Shown piece after piece: positions 44,787-56,633 of a stretch of 64,000 bases of DNA. Each line of letters opens with the position of its first letter. Within the stretch, counting starts at the first letter, position 1. The DNA is from Platanthera guangdongensis. Its lineage: Eukaryota; Streptophyta; Magnoliopsida; Asparagales; Orchidaceae. The stretch lies in contig CM077158.1 of the NCBI GenBank assembly GCA_039583875.1, positions 237,886,453 to 237,950,452 on the forward strand, written 5' to 3'. Below the pieces are notes generated by a model. It was not told where the DNA came from, searched no databases, and was given only the letters and a program-made list of their open reading frames with translations. The position numbers and the translations under genes were made by a program.

Positions 44787-47700
44787 CTCCCCCGCAAGCT
44801 GGAGCGTACAAATCGTATGTGTCAAGCTTGGACAAGCACTGATAGAAAAGGGTACTGAAAAGAGCCTTTGTGAGAACATTTGTAACTTGTTCAGTCCCCG
44901 GAACATGCTTGAGTTCGAGCTTCTTCATTTGAACCTTTTCCCGGATGAAATGACAGTCGACTTCAATATGCTTTGTTCTCTCGTGGAAGACCGGGTTCTT
45001 GTCTATATGTATAGCAGCTTGGCTGTCACAGAGGAGGAGAGTTGGGGAAGGGAGCTTTACACCCAGATCGGTAAGGAGACTTTCAAGCCACGTCAGTTCT
45101 GAAACCATCGACGTTATTGCCCGGTATTTTGCCCCAGCTGATGATCGAGCAACGACCGCTTGTTTCTTGCTTCGCCAGGTAATCAAATGTCCCCCCAAAA
45201 TATGTGCAAAAACCACTGGTTGACCGTCGATCATCAAGAAAACTAGCATAATCAGCATCAGAATATGTCACCGACGTTGGAGCTGAAGATAAGGTTTTTT
45301 TACACCAGTCCTTGACCAGGAGCCGTTTTAAGATATCTGAGAATGCGTTCAACGGCCTGAAGATGAGATCTTCGAGGGGAATGCATATACCGACAGACAA
45401 TACCAACAGCAAAGGAAATATCTGGTCTGGTTACCGTGAGGTAAATCAATTTTCCAACGATACGACGATAGTATTCTGGATTCTGGAGTAGGAGATCTGA
45501 GTTAGATGCTTGAACGCACAACTTGTGATTTACATCCATTGGGGTATCAATCGGCTTACAACCTGAATAGCCTGCATCATGAAGAGGTCAAGGAAGTACT
45601 TCCGCTGAGAGAGGACAAGACCATCTGGCCGTCTGGCAACCTCAAGACCCAAGAAGTATCGAAGGGGCCCCAGATCTTTTGTTTGAAATACGGAGCTCAG
45701 ATGTAGTTTGACCTCCTGTATTCCTTTCGAGTTGTCTCCTGTAATTATGATATCGTCAACGTATACTAGCAGAAGAACCGTTCTTGTTGTTCGGTGACGA
45801 GTGAACAACGAGAAATCTGTCGAGCTCCGAGTAAAACCAACCTCCTGAAGGGTCTTACTGAACTTGTCAAACCACGTCTGTGGGGATTGTTTGAGACCAT
45901 ACAGGGCCTTCACAAGACGACAGACCTGAGACTCCCCCGTGGTCTCAAACCCGGGAGGTTGCTGCATATAAACTGTTTCCTGGAGATCGCCATTCAGAAA
46001 GGCATTCTTAATATCCAGTTGGAGTAAGGGCCACCAGCGATGGACAGCCACAGAGATGAGGACTCGAATGGAGTTGAGTTTGGCCACCGGAGAAAAAGTT
46101 TCTTCATAGTCGAGCCCCTGTTGTTAGGTGACGCCACGAGCCACCAGACGAGCTTTCAGACGATCAATCGTCTCATCAGCAGCATGTTTGATGACAAAGA
46201 CCCAGTTACACCCAACCGGTTTCTGACCCGGAGGAAGGGGTACGAGAGTCCATGTCTGGTTGGCCCAGAGAGCAGTCATTTCCTCCATGGAGGCCCGCCA
46301 GCCAGGATGTTGGAGGGCCTCCTACACAGAGTTAGGGACCGAAACCGAGGAAAGAGAAGTATCAAATGTGTGAAGGTGGGGAGAAAGGCGATGCAAGGAG
46401 ACACAGTTTGCCAGAGGATGAACAGTGGAGGCCGGTACCTGATCAGCAGGGCGCGGAGTAGCCGAGGTCGAGGCCGACTGTAGAGGGGAAACGGAACAGG
46501 AAGGGCGACGAGTGTAGACACGGACAACAGGCGGCCTGGAGGGCGCAGGAGCCGGAGCAGGTGGGACTGATGGCAGAGGTGTAGTAACGGGGATAACAGG
46601 TCGTGGGAGGAGTGACGGGAGAGTGGTCGGTGTGAGAGTGGGTAAAGGAGCAGAGAAGAACGGATGATCCTCCCGAAAGGTAACATCAGCAGAAACGGAG
46701 ACCTTGCGGGTAGCGGGAGAATAACACACATAGCCTTTTTGCGTACACGAATAGCCGACGAAGATATATTTAGCCGCCTGGGGATCCAACTTGTCCGAGG
46801 ACGGGCCCAGTCGGTGGACTTAGCAAGTGCAGCCAAAAATGCGAGGTAAGATATGGAAGGCCGGAGTATAGGGAAACAGTAGGCTGAACAGAGTAGCATA
46901 GTGGAGGACGGAGGAAGGGAGACGGTTGATAAGGAAACACGCAGTGGAGACCGCAAAGTTCCAGTAAGATTTGGGAACATGCATTTGAACCATGAGAGAG
47001 CGGACAACATCAAGCAAGTGTCGGTTCTTTCGTTCGGCAATGCTGATTTGCTGGGGTGTGTAAGCACATGATGTTTGATGAATAATCCTGAATTCAGAGC
47101 ACAAAGCCGCAAAGCCGTGGATAGTGTATTCGCGAGCATTATCGGTGCGCAATGTTTTGAGGGTGGTGTGGAATTGCGTACGGGATTCAAGGACAAAGGC
47201 CCAAAAAACACGGGAAAGCTCGGTGCAATCACGAAGTAAGTGGAGCCACGTCGTGCAAGAGTAATCATCAATAAACGTAATAAAATAGCGATAACCAGAA
47301 ATACTAGTAATTTTAAAAGGACCTCAAACATCTGATTGTACTAAGTCAAAAGGAGCAGTGCTTTGGGTACAATGTGCAGGAAAAGAAGTGTGTCGCTGCT
47401 TGCCGAAGATACAGGACTCGCACTGAAAAGGGTGAAGAGAGATATCAGGAAGAGACCGCTGGAGGACCAGCAGAGGGGCATGCCCAAGACATCGATGTCA
47501 CTCACTGGAGGAGACAGAGGATAGGACGGTGGGATAGTCATCGAGAAGGTAGAGCCCGTTCCGCAGTATGCATTTACAAATGGTAGTATGCGTCTGCCGA
47601 TCCTGAATGAAAAATGAAGAGGATGTGAATATGACAGAGCAATCTAAATCATTAGTAAGGCGACCAACAGAAAGTAAATTGAACGGGGAGCTCGGAACAT

Positions 47701-47850
47701 GAAGAGCCGAGCGAAGGGAGATCGATGGGTTGAGAGAAAGGTCAGCCGAGCCGGAAACTGGAACTGTCTCCCCATTTGCCACGGTGATACATTTCGGATG
47801 AGGAGAATCTGAGGACTGCGGTGGTCATAGTGAGGTAATGTGATGAGTGG
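44787..47850 (-). pseudogene. copia-2 pol (protease to RNase H)
   Basis: Protease at about 47865-47840 (HWIVDSGATHHIT, catalytic DSG intact) and its following domain (47782-47498). Integrase core in 47152-46820 (RTDNAREYT, IIHQTSCAYTPQQ, AERKNRHLLDV) and tail in 46789-46322 (KYIFVGYSCTQKGYVCYSP). RT in 46087-45530 (AFLNGDLQETVYMQQPPG, YGLKQSPQTWFDKF, LLVYVDDIIITGD with YVDD intact). RT end 45539-45300. RNase H 45258-44790 (CDSQAAIHI, ERTKHIEVDCHFI, ending YAPACGG). The domains lie in different frames, so the polyprotein cannot be made whole. A stop (TAG) and frame changes lie near 46300, 46130 and 45540. Confidence 0.9.
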
Positions 47851-48880
47851 CACCCGAGTCCACGATCCAGTGCGGACTGGTGGATAAACAAGCAGTACCT
47901 GTGTTGGAGACGGGGGCGATTGAGGCAGAGGGCGGGTTGAGCAGCCCTTGAAATTGCTGGAGCTGGAGACGAACGGCCTCAAGGTCAGGAGGGGCGGCAA
48001 AGGATGTGTCAGCAGCAACAGAGGCCGTCGGACAAGGAGGATAACCATTCTTCCTGTACCGGGTCGTCTCAAAGTGGTCGTCCTTTCCGCAGTAGGAACA
48101 CTTCGGCCGACCCCGACCACCGCGCCCCCGGCCCCTAGATGTCGAACGTCCACCACGAGCGGAGGTAGGTGGGGGAAGTAAGGGGGGAGGGGTCTGCTGA
48201 AGAAGGGCCGAGGGGGAAGGCGAAGAAGTATCCGAAGGAGGTGAAACACGGAGGAGCATGGAGCACACATCAGACAAGGACGGTATGGTGGAGGAAGCCA
48301 GAACCTGAGTTCGAATACTCTGAAGGTGAGGCGGAACACGAGCCATCATTATGGCAATGCAGACAGCCTCTTTTTGAGCTCGCTGAGTAGCATGATCATT
48401 GGTAGACGGCTGATGTTGGATCCAGGCCTCAGCAAGAGTCTTGGCGCGAACGACAAAGAATGTCATGTCCGAAGCCCCCCAGTGTCGAGAGCCAGAAGAT
48501 CAGTAACGATGTCATGGAGATGTTGGAGACTGTCTTTACCCGAGTACAAGGAATGCAGCTCATTCCACATAGCCTTTGGCCGTTTCGTGATACATGGCCA
48601 TCTAATAAGATTCGCCATCCAGGGAATTGAGGAGCCATGTCTGAACACGGTCATCATTTTTGAGCCAGTCGTCAGTAGGAGGAGGAGGAGCCTAAATGAG
48701 GTGAGGCAAAAGGCCCTTGGCCTGAAAAACCCGTCGAACAGAGTGTACCCAAGGGATAAAATTCTTCTTCCCAGAGAGGGAAATGGTGGTGATCCGCAGC
48801 TCATCGCGGATGTCAGTCGGGCGGTCTGCAGACGGAGTAGCCTCCTGGCCGGTGGAGTCAACGGAATAGCACATAGGAGG
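47851..48880 (-). pseudogene. copia-2 gag
   Basis: The start is probably ATG near 48873 (MCYSVDSTGQEA), just before DELRITTISLSGKKNF, which is shared with copia-G gag. A stop after GLLPHLI (about 48692) and a frameshift interrupt the capsid (AMWNELHSLYSGKDSLQHL). The frame 48466-47825 carries AEAWIQHQPSTNDHATQ, an Arg/Gly-rich stretch and a zinc knuckle CSYCGKDDHFETTR whose last Cys has become Arg. Confidence 0.8.
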
Positions 48881-49710
48881 CAAGTCGCAGCGACTAGGGA
48901 AGAGACCGCTCAGCAGGAGGCAAGTCGCAACGAGTAGCAGGTGGCAAGTCGCAGCGACTAGAGAAGAGACCGCTGCGGGTAGCACGAGGCAAGTCGCAGC
49001 GACGAGGGAAGAGACCGCTCAGCAGGCAGGCCGGGAACTCTTGCACGACAATGCCGCGCCGGACCAGAATACACAGCGAGCAGTCACATCGACAAGAGCA
49101 GCGACCAAGGAGAGGGAGGCCGCAAGGAAGAAGAGAGACGAGCTGCTTGGAACAGTCCGCAGCGGACTGACCAGTAGGTCGCGAGCGAGAGGAGCTAGGC
49201 GAGAAGAAATACAAGCTGCTTGGAGCAGGTCGCGGCGGGCTGACGAGTAGGTCGCAAGCGAGAAGAGCTAGGCGGAAAGGCAATCTACGGCTCTGAGGCA
49301 GATCGCAGCGAGCACGGGAAGAGAATCCGCGACGGGTTGAAACAGACCACAGCGATCAAGGGAAAACCCCGCAGCGGGAATAGAGAGCAGGGGAAAACAT
49401 GTCGTGGCGACCTGAAGCAGACCGCAGCGAGAAGGACAGTTCGCGGCGACCTGAAGCAGTTTGCGGCGACCTGAAGTAGTCCGCGGCGAGAAGGCAAGAG
49501 CTCGTGGACCCCACGGGACAGAGACAAGACTATAAGAAGCCCGGAGAGGAGGAAGGTGGAACCGCGGTGGGGAGAGAGCGGTTAGAAAAGGAGCAGTCCG
49601 CAACAGCCAAGCAGCTACGGTGGTCAGAGAGAATGGCGGATAGAAAAAGAGCAGTCAGAAGTGACGGCTAGAAAGTTCAGTCCGTAGGAAGCAAAGGAAA
49701 GGAAGAACCT
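48880..49710 (-). repeat. copia-2 leader with internal tandem repeats
   Basis: Between gag and primer site the leader contains at least three imperfect copies of GGCAAGTCGCAGCGACTAGG followed by GAAGAGACCGCT (about 48878-49025) and, further out, repeats of GCGGCGACCTGAAGCAG (about 49405-49490). No gene is expected here; the minus-strand frames over it are repeat-driven. Confidence 0.7.
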
Positions 49711-49723
49711 CCCTCTGATACCA
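49711..49723 (-). other. primer-binding site of copia-2
   Basis: TGGTATCAGAGGG on the minus strand directly abuts the 5' LTR; complementary to initiator-Met tRNA. Confidence 0.92.
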
Positions 49724-49906
49724 TGTTGAAAGAGCTCAAAAACGTGTATGTATTGCTTGTATGTCTAAATGCAATGAGAGAATACAAATATATAGGAGGG
49801 AGAAGGTGAGAAGAAATCCTATACAAGATGTGGGACTAAGAAGAGAAGAAGGAAATACAATAAAAATGGGACCAATAATGGGCTCTTTACAAGGGCTTTT
49901 TTAACA
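49724..49906 (-). repeat. 5' LTR of copia-2
   Basis: Runs TGTTGAAAGAGCTC to CTTTTTTAACA (183 bp), with about 19 differences from the 3' copy and no length change. Confidence 0.95.
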
Positions 49907-49911
49907 ATCCT

Positions 49912-51139
49912 CAAAGAAATCAACTCAATTTCACAAGAAGGGTCAAATTAAAAGGGCTAGTTGGCCATCAACAAGTAATGACAGTGCCAGACTATGAAAA
50001 ATGAATACTTACAACGGTCTTATGTATCGTATATGAAACATTTTGAAGTATGGAAACTCTAGGAAACATGTCTCCGAAATTCTAGAAAGCTTTTTATTTT
50101 AATTTTAGGTAATAAAAAAAATCAGATGTTTATAGGTACTTTCAGATATTACTATATGTGCTCAAGTATGATCTAAAATGCCCAAATATTATGTGGTTTC
50201 TGATGATGACATGAAGAAAGATGTGTGAAAGAAAAAATGTTGAAAGATAAGTTGTGGCATTCAATTTATTACATATTTTACTCGTAGCTCATATAAGGAT
50301 GTGATACGTTTTTATGACACAAACTTTGTTTTCATTTAATATGATATGTGAGATATAATAATGAAAAAAATGAAGATTGTGTGTATGTCATGCATGTCTT
50401 CATATTAATTTATATTTATATTTAATAATTAATAAATACAAAAATATATCTCGTATCATAGGTTTTTTTTAAATCACATTTCTTGTATCTATATCATATC
50501 TTGTATCACATCTACGTCCCCGTGCAACATAGGTGTCAGCTAGCAATCAGAGGCCATGCTGGCATGACAAGCACCACGAGATCCTGTTACCTTCATGGGC
50601 TCCAATACCATGTGCCTTGTGGATTCCTAAAGAGACCTAAGAGATCCCAATTTGGTGCATTCAAAAGGATGCTCTTGGTGGTGAATTTAAATGTAGGGCT
50701 TTCAGTGGTGGAAAGAAATGCCAGAGCAAGGAGACAACAATACAGAGAAGGTTAGTAATGGAAATATGACATGAGATTCATTCAAGGAGCTCCGCCATGA
50801 GCCTACAAACAGTAATCCAAGCATATTGGAAAAAGCATCGAGAGAAAATGTCATAGGAGAGACAGACAATATCGATCACTATTAGGTGAGAATAGTTGGG
50901 TGGTTTCGAAGTAAAATAGGACCAACGAATATACTCCCTGATAACTGTTGGGAGTAGTCGAAGCATGTGGATTTCATCCTTAGGCTTGCAGTGGCTTCAC
51001 ACAACAGGAGGGCCTCGAATGAGGAAACTCCCCGGTGGCAAAGCGACACAAAACTGGAGATGGTCAATCGTGCATATATGGCATGAGAGGCATGCAAGGA
51101 GTGATTTTGTGAACTTGTGAGAATGTGGGATTAGCTACA
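49912..51139. other. AMY3 intron sequence without a recognisable gene
   Basis: AT-rich to about 50480, then a more mixed stretch (50483-51110) with short open frames on both strands that show no motif. The second part may be upstream sequence of the decayed copia that follows. Confidence 0.4.
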
Positions 51140-51620
51140 ATAATGCGCCAACCGCCCGGGTTTGAGACCACGGGGAGTCTCGGGTCTGTAATCAAAAAAT
51201 ACTACTAGCAAAAGTCCCCACGGGTGTGGTTTGACAGTTTAAAGGTGGCATGGGGTTATGAGCTCTGCAGATTTCTCCAGTACAGGTCAGTATCGATCAC
51301 CGCTAGGTGTGCATATATGTGGAAGTATCCAACCAACTAGATCATTAGATGAACTCTCTGAGAATTTATGGGAGTACATGATGAATGTATGGCGTGGCAG
51401 CAAGTCGAAAGAAATATGAAGTGATAAGAGTGATGGGTATGCATTGGAACACTCATGGTAGAGAGGCGGGTGAACATCTTTGCGAGGGAGTGGTCAGATT
51501 TAGTGTACTTCCGAAGCGTACTCAACGCCTTGTGGGCAAATATTATCGTCACAAGGCCAGATATATATTTGCAGTTGGGTTTAGTAGGTTGTCAAATAGG
51601 CTTGGTATGTAATAATAGGC
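51140..51620 (+). pseudogene. strongly decayed copia RT remnant
   Basis: CAACCGCCCGGGTTTGAGACCACG at 51149 encodes QPPGFETT, the conserved block before the RT palm. CAAAAGTCCCCACGGGTGTGG at 51209 encodes QKSPRVWFD, and 51531-51580 reads as VGK and VTRPDI in shifted frames (family pattern GKLIYLTVTRPDIS). The YVDD region between them is lost. These fragments keep the right order on the plus strand. Confidence 0.6.
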
Positions 51621-52599
51621 AAGTCAACAAAAGGCGTTTGGCGATGTAGCCAAGACTGTTACTAGACCTACTGTGGTTAGCGGTGCAGCCAAGACTTGTT
51701 GCAAACAATGAAAAGTCGACTAGTGAAGTTGGTCATGTAGTGGTGTTAGACTTTGGCTTAAGTTTGGAGGGAGGGGGAGAGAGAAATTGAAGGCAAAAAG
51801 AGAATATTCTAGTGTGTCCGAGGAATTTAGCAAGTAAAACTATATTCACGTGCTCTCGGATCAAATTGATATATCTTCATGGCGTTCGTGGACTTGTGCA
51901 TACATTGTTGAACCATGGAAATTTTATTTATTGTTTTAATCTTCCTTACAGATACAAGACATTTGAAGATGAGAAGGTGATGAATGACAAGTTTGACACA
52001 TGTTTCGGTAGCTGGAAGATGCAAAATTAGGAGTATTTGTACCGAACAAAGTTTGCATATACCATTTTTGGAGATGAAGCCTACAATCATGATTCAAGAA
52101 GGTTACACTTCTTTTGTAGGGATACTTAGATGTTGTACAACTGCACTACGATGGTAACATAACTAGGTGTTTTGGAGAGAAGAGCCCGCATCATTAAATT
52201 AATAAAAATCATGAAGAATGGAGATTGCAGAATAATGTTCACTCTTAGCGGATGCTTATAATTTCCAAATGGAGTAATCGCAAGAAGGGGCAGCCCCTGG
52301 TACCAACAGGCGTTGAAGCCGATGATGATCATAACTCGCCGGGAAGAATGAAGAGATCATGATAAGTAGGATCCAACCACTATATAAGGCAAAGGAATAA
52401 TCATGATAGAATGTTCCTACCAGAAACCAATCACACACTATAACAAATGGCCATGAAGATCAACGCACAATCAAGGTAATTATGACATGAATTATTTAGT
52501 AATTCGAGGAAGTGCCTTCACATGCAAGGCGTCGCGTGGCATTTTGGGGTCCACTATCCAACCACTATAAAAGCCAAAGGAGTGCTAAAAAAATGATAA
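51621..52599. other. no recognisable gene
   Basis: Mixed intron sequence. A phrase like ATCCAACCACTATA(TA)AAGGCAAAGGA occurs near 52372 and again near 52556, an old local duplication. No coding motif seen. Confidence 0.4.
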
Positions 52600-53160
52600 G
52601 AGGAACTTGAGTACAACATAAAGAGAGAATTAAGGTGCTTTGGGGTTAGCGGCGGTTCCTCCAAATAATTTTGCCGCAAATTTTTCTAGTAAGGCCTTCG
52701 CCTCCATTTTGATGAAGAGATAGGGATTGAACATCCTAAAAGGTATGGTGGGCGTGAAACAAAGAGGGAGAAATCAGCTGTTCTCGGGAAAGCGACGGGT
52801 CATCTAAATCGCTATGCCACTCCTTTTTCTAGCAAGGTTTTCGCCTATATCTTGACGGGAAGATTAGAATTCAACATCCTAAAAGGTGTGGTGAGCATGA
52901 AACATAGATAGAGAACTCAGATGTTTTCAGGTTAGTGACGGCTCCTCTAGATGCCACATTTTTTTAACAAGGTCTTTACCTATGTTTTGACAAACAGATC
53001 AGGATTTAACATCCTAAAAGGTGCAATGAGCGTGAAACATAGAGGGAGAGCTTACGCAATTTTGATTAGCGGCGATCTTCAAAATCATTATGCCCCTCCT
53101 AGTAAAGTTTTTACCTCCGTCTTGACAAACAGATTAGGATTCAACACTAGGCACGGAATA
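52600..53160. repeat. tandem array of about four 135-143-bp units
   Basis: ACATCCTAAAAGGT recurs at 52731, 52874 and 53009, with a decayed fourth copy (ACACTAGG) at 53144, i.e. spacings of 143, 135 and 135 bp. Each unit also has a TAGTAAGG/AGCAAGG ... TTTTGACGAACAGAT-like block and a CGTGAAACATAGAGGGAGA block. Units differ from each other by roughly a quarter of positions. No coding function is apparent. Confidence 0.8.
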
Positions 53161-53256
53161 TGTTACTTTAATGACAAGAATAGTATGAGTTACTGTGCAC
53201 TAATTTTTTACTTAAAGATGCGATATCAAACACAAACATATGTAAGGAAGGAATGA

Positions 53257-53441
53257 GAAAAATTGTGCTCAATCAGCATTTCTTGGAGGCTCACTAGATT
53301 TGACATTTGTGATTCTACCAGACTTGTACAGATCTTGGTGAATCCAGTTTTCTCGGGGTATCTAAAGGATATCGCTAAGCAGCTAGCAGAAATTGATGCT
53401 AGATATGAAATGGAGAATGGTATATCCCTCAAAATAACATG
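53257..53441 (+). other. short open segment, possible gene fragment
   Basis: About 60 codons open, ending TGA, with ordinary-looking composition (FDICDSTRLVQILVNP, GYLKDIAKQLAEIDARYEME). The minus strand is also open over most of it. I do not recognise the sequence; it may be a captured gene fragment or chance. Confidence 0.2.
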
Positions 53442-54053
53442 AAATGTTCGAGATTAACAGGGAAGAACTATCTTCTTTTCCCAATTTTTTCACATGGTGC
53501 ATTGTTCCTGCAATTTATAAGAGTTCTTGAAGTTGGGGTTGAGTATAGATTCTGAAATAAGGGTTTGTGAAAATAAATCCATGGAAAACTATACACAGCT
53601 AGTTGGCTACACAATGTTTTTTGTCTAGATGAGGTGCACGCAATGTTGTCAGGATCGCAATCTGGATCGTACGATCCGGATTTTGAATTTTGATCTAAGT
53701 TGCAAGCGGGATCGAAATCAAAGCTTCATGCAATGGGACCGCGGGATCGTCAGGATCGCAATCCATTAGCGTGATCCTAACGATCCGAGCGGAGTAAAAG
53801 ATGGTGTCTAATTAAAAAAACGAGCGCCCTATTTTCCCACTCTCGCTTATGTCGGTTGCAATTTGCGAAAACCCTTTCTCTTCTCAGCACACTCCAACGG
53901 CCAAGTTCTACTGATTTTCTGCTCTCTCCAACGTTGTTCGGCCCATTCCAGCCATTTCCAGCGTCATTCGGCCGTTCCTGCTATTTCTAGCGGCGTTCGT
54001 CCTGTTTGTGCTGTTATCGTGCTCTCTCCGTCATTTCCTACTATTTCTGATAG
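53442..54053. other. no gene; GATC-rich relic
   Basis: 53645-53790 is dense in GGATCG and CGATCC, partly as inverted repeats (GGATCGTACGATCC, GTCAGGATCGCAATC twice), perhaps the end of a decayed DNA transposon. The rest is unremarkable. Confidence 0.35.
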
Positions 54054-54521
54054 GAAATAGATCGGCTATTTCCTGTAATTCTAGCTTCCTCTCAAGTATC
54101 AATTTCATCATTTGTCGCTGGGAAGGAATGGGAATTTTGCTGATGGTCTAAGGAGTTGGGAAGTAGATAGAGATCTGTAAGTTTTGAACCATAAATGCTT
54201 TGATCCATTATTATGTGAATTTAGTATGATTTTGTGATTGATAGATTACAAATTTCTTAGTTTCCAATACTCTCCTTTTCATATAAAGCTATGGGAGTTT
54301 TCATACACGAAATAGATAGGCTATTTCCTGTAATTCTAACTTCCTCTCAAGTCTTAATTTCATCACTTGTCGTTGGGAAGGAATGGGAGTTTTGCTGATG
54401 GTCTTCGGAGTTGGAAAATAGATGTAGATCTGTAAGTTTTGAACCATAAATGCTTTAATCCATTATTATGTGAATTTAGCATGATTTTGTGATTGACAGA
54501 GATTACAAATTTCTTAGTTTC
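54054..54521. repeat. 212-bp direct repeat
   Basis: 54054-54265 and 54309-54521 are two copies (offset 255 bp) starting GAAATAGATCGGCTATTTCC / GAAATAGATAGGCTATTTCC and ending TTTCTTAGTTTC. They look about 90% identical. Copia-G is inserted exactly at the end of the second copy. Confidence 0.85.
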
Positions 54522-54704
54522 TGTTAGAGAAGCCCAGTTTAGGACTCATCTAGTGCTCCAATTTTTCCCTCTTTTCCTCCTCATTATATTAGTCTCACAT
54601 GTTAGATCGGGATTTCTCCTCTTTCTCCTTTCCTATATAAATGTATTCATACTTGTAACTATTAATTCAAGAAGTATATACAAGGTTTTGGGCCTCTCTT
54701 TACA
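54522..54704 (+). repeat. 5' LTR of copia-G
   Basis: Runs TGTTAGAGAAGCCC to CTCTCTTTACA (183 bp, as in copia-2). TTTCCTATATAAATG is a clear TATA box for plus-strand transcription. The TSD candidate on this side is GTTTC; the other end of the element is lost. Confidence 0.9.
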
Positions 54705-54715
54705 TGGTATCAGAG
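54705..54715 (+). other. primer-binding site of copia-G
   Basis: TGGTATCAGAG directly after the LTR. Confidence 0.92.
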
Positions 54716-55593
54716 ACAACCGGTCTACTCCTTGTATTTGTTTTCGGTCTACTGTTCGCGGTCTCCCGCTTCTGTCCGCCCGGACTTGCTTGTCCGGCCT
54801 GTCCTCCTCCCTCTTAGCCGCTGTATCGTGCGGCTTGTCTCCTTCTAACCGCTCTCTCTACTTTGTCTCCTTGTGGCTTCCACTTCTCCTCCTCCTCCTC
54901 CTACCTCTCTTTTATAAACTCTCACGTGGGGCCAACCTTCTCTTGTATCTGTCAGCGCGGTCTTCCTCATTATCTGTGCGGCCTGTTTTTCTCTCCTTTC
55001 CGCCTTCCGTCACTTCTCTAGTCGTCATGGTCTCCCGCTGTCTCTGACCTAGCGTCTCTTGCTATCCACACCCCCCCCCGCCCTCTTGTTCTCGGCTTTC
55101 CCTCTTCCCGCTGGTCGCGACTTCTCTCACGTTGCAGCGGTTTCTCCTCTAGCCGAGTGTTCGCATCTAGGTCGTGGCACCTCTACTTGTCGCTTGTGGC
55201 CTCACCTTGACCGTGCGGACTCCCTATCTTGCCTATACATTGGCTAGCCGCTGCGACTTGTCTTGTCGTTAGCGGTCTCTTCTCTTCCTGCAAGCCGCAT
55301 CCTGGACGCGACTCTCCTTGTCGCTGGTGTGTCCGCCGAGACCGTGCAGCTTCTGTTTCTACCGCTCCTTATCTCTCTATTCGGCCTCCCTCTAGCCGCC
55401 CGGCTTGCTGTTTTAGCTGCCCGGCTTTTTGTTTTAGCCGTCTGGCCTTCTCTGCCAAGCTGAGCGCCTTCTTCTGCTAGCCGCCCGGCCTCCTCCTGCT
55501 AGCCACCCGGCCTTCTCCTTGCTAGCCCGATCTTCTCCTTACTCGCCGCCCGGTCTTCCCCCTGCTAGCCGCCCGATCTCTTCTGATAACCGC
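54716..55593 (+). other. copia-G leader
   Basis: About 880 bp of pyrimidine-rich leader with repeated CTGCTAGCCGCCCGGCC-like units around 55380-55575, comparable to the repeat-rich leader of copia-2. Short open frames here carry no motif. Confidence 0.6.
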
Positions 55594-56616
55594 ATGGCTT
55601 CTGATGATTCCGCTGCCACCTCTGCTCCTCCAGCACGTGCGGCTACCACGGCTTCCGAACTCCGCGATGAGCTCCGGATTACTACCATTTCACTGACTGG
55701 GAAACGGAACTTCGTCGAGTGGGTTCACCCGGTTCGACGTGTCCTGCAGACCAAGGGTCTTCTTCACCACTTGACCCGAGCTACCCCTGATGCTCCCTCT
55801 GATGACTGGCTTCGCGATGATGGTCGGGTCCAGTCCTGGCTCCTAAATTCTATGGATACTGAGCCTTACAGGATGGTCATGTATCATGACACAGTCAAGA
55901 CCATGTGGGAGGAACTACACTCTTTTTACTCGGGGCACAAGAGTCTTCAGCACCTATATGATATTCTCTCCGACCTTCAGAACCTCACTCCAGGTGCTCC
56001 CGGTGATATGATATCTTTTGTTTCCCAATCCAAGACACTGGTCGAGGCCTGGATTCAACATCAGCCTTCAACCATTGATCTCGCTACTCAACGGGCCCAG
56101 AAAGGGGTTGTCACCATCGCGATGATGATGTCTTGTGTTCCTTCTCAGCTACATAGTGTTCAGGCCCAGATTCTCTCTTCTACGGTGACTCCTTAGTTGT
56201 CAGATGTCTGCTCCATGCAGCTTAAAGTTACGCCTCCTACTGAGGCTCCTCCAGGATTTGCACCTGCTCTCCTTCAGCAGCCTCTCCTTCCGACCCCTCC
56301 TCCTGCTCGTGTCTCTTACACCCGGGGCGGCCGAACTCCGTCTCGGGGACGAGGGCGTAGGGTTCGTTCTTCTATGAAATGCACCTATTGTGGTCGGGAT
56401 GGTCATCTTGAGGCTACTTGTTACCGCAAGCATGGTCCACCTCCACACCTTGCGGCTACTTCCTCTACTGCTTCTGCTCCCACTGGGGCTTCTACTCAGG
56501 ATTCAGCGTCTACTACTCGTCAACATATCGATGAGCTCCGCACGCAACTCCAACAGCTACAGGGTGTCATCGGCCTCTCCTCCGGCTCGGTTGCGTCTTT
56601 TCTGCGGAAGGTATAA
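55594..56616 (+). pseudogene. copia-G gag with one in-frame stop
   Basis: ATG at 55594 (MASDDSAATSAPP) begins a long open gag: DELRITTISLTGKRNF, DDWLRDDGRVQSWLLNS, WEELHSFYSGHKSLQHL and AEAWIQHQ-like VEAWIQHQPSTIDLATQ. A single TAG at 56194-56196 replaces a Ser codon of the copia-2 sequence (SLSDVCSM there, *LSDVCSM here). The same frame then continues to 56616 with an Arg/Gly patch and an intact zinc knuckle (CTYCGRDGHLEATC). It is the best preserved copia gag in the window. Confidence 0.85.
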
Positions 56617-56633
56617 CATGTCTCTCTCATAGC

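Larger units (their letters stand above)
44604..49906 (-). mobile_element. copia-2, full-length Ty1/copia element
   Basis: 5,303 bp with identical-length LTRs (183 bp each), perfect 5-bp target duplication ATCCT (44599-44603 and 49907-49911), primer site and polypurine tract. All domains from gag to RNase H are present in the normal copia order, but several frameshifts and stops break them. The LTRs differ at about 19 of 183 positions. Same family as copia-1 and copia-G. Short LTRs and total size would fit lineages such as Ale, which is an inference. Confidence 0.95.

Noticed and set aside
46276..47331. 351-codon minus-strand open frame
   Set aside because: Out of frame with the copia-2 integrase and RT motifs, which read in other frames over the same bases; a low-complexity Pro/Leu/Arg shadow.
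51827..52090. short open frames around 51.8-52.1 kb as genes
   Set aside because: No motif, no splice context, both strands equally open.
52600..53160. CRISPR-like regular spacing
   Set aside because: The units are long diverged tandem repeats without short identical repeats and unique spacers, in a plant genome.
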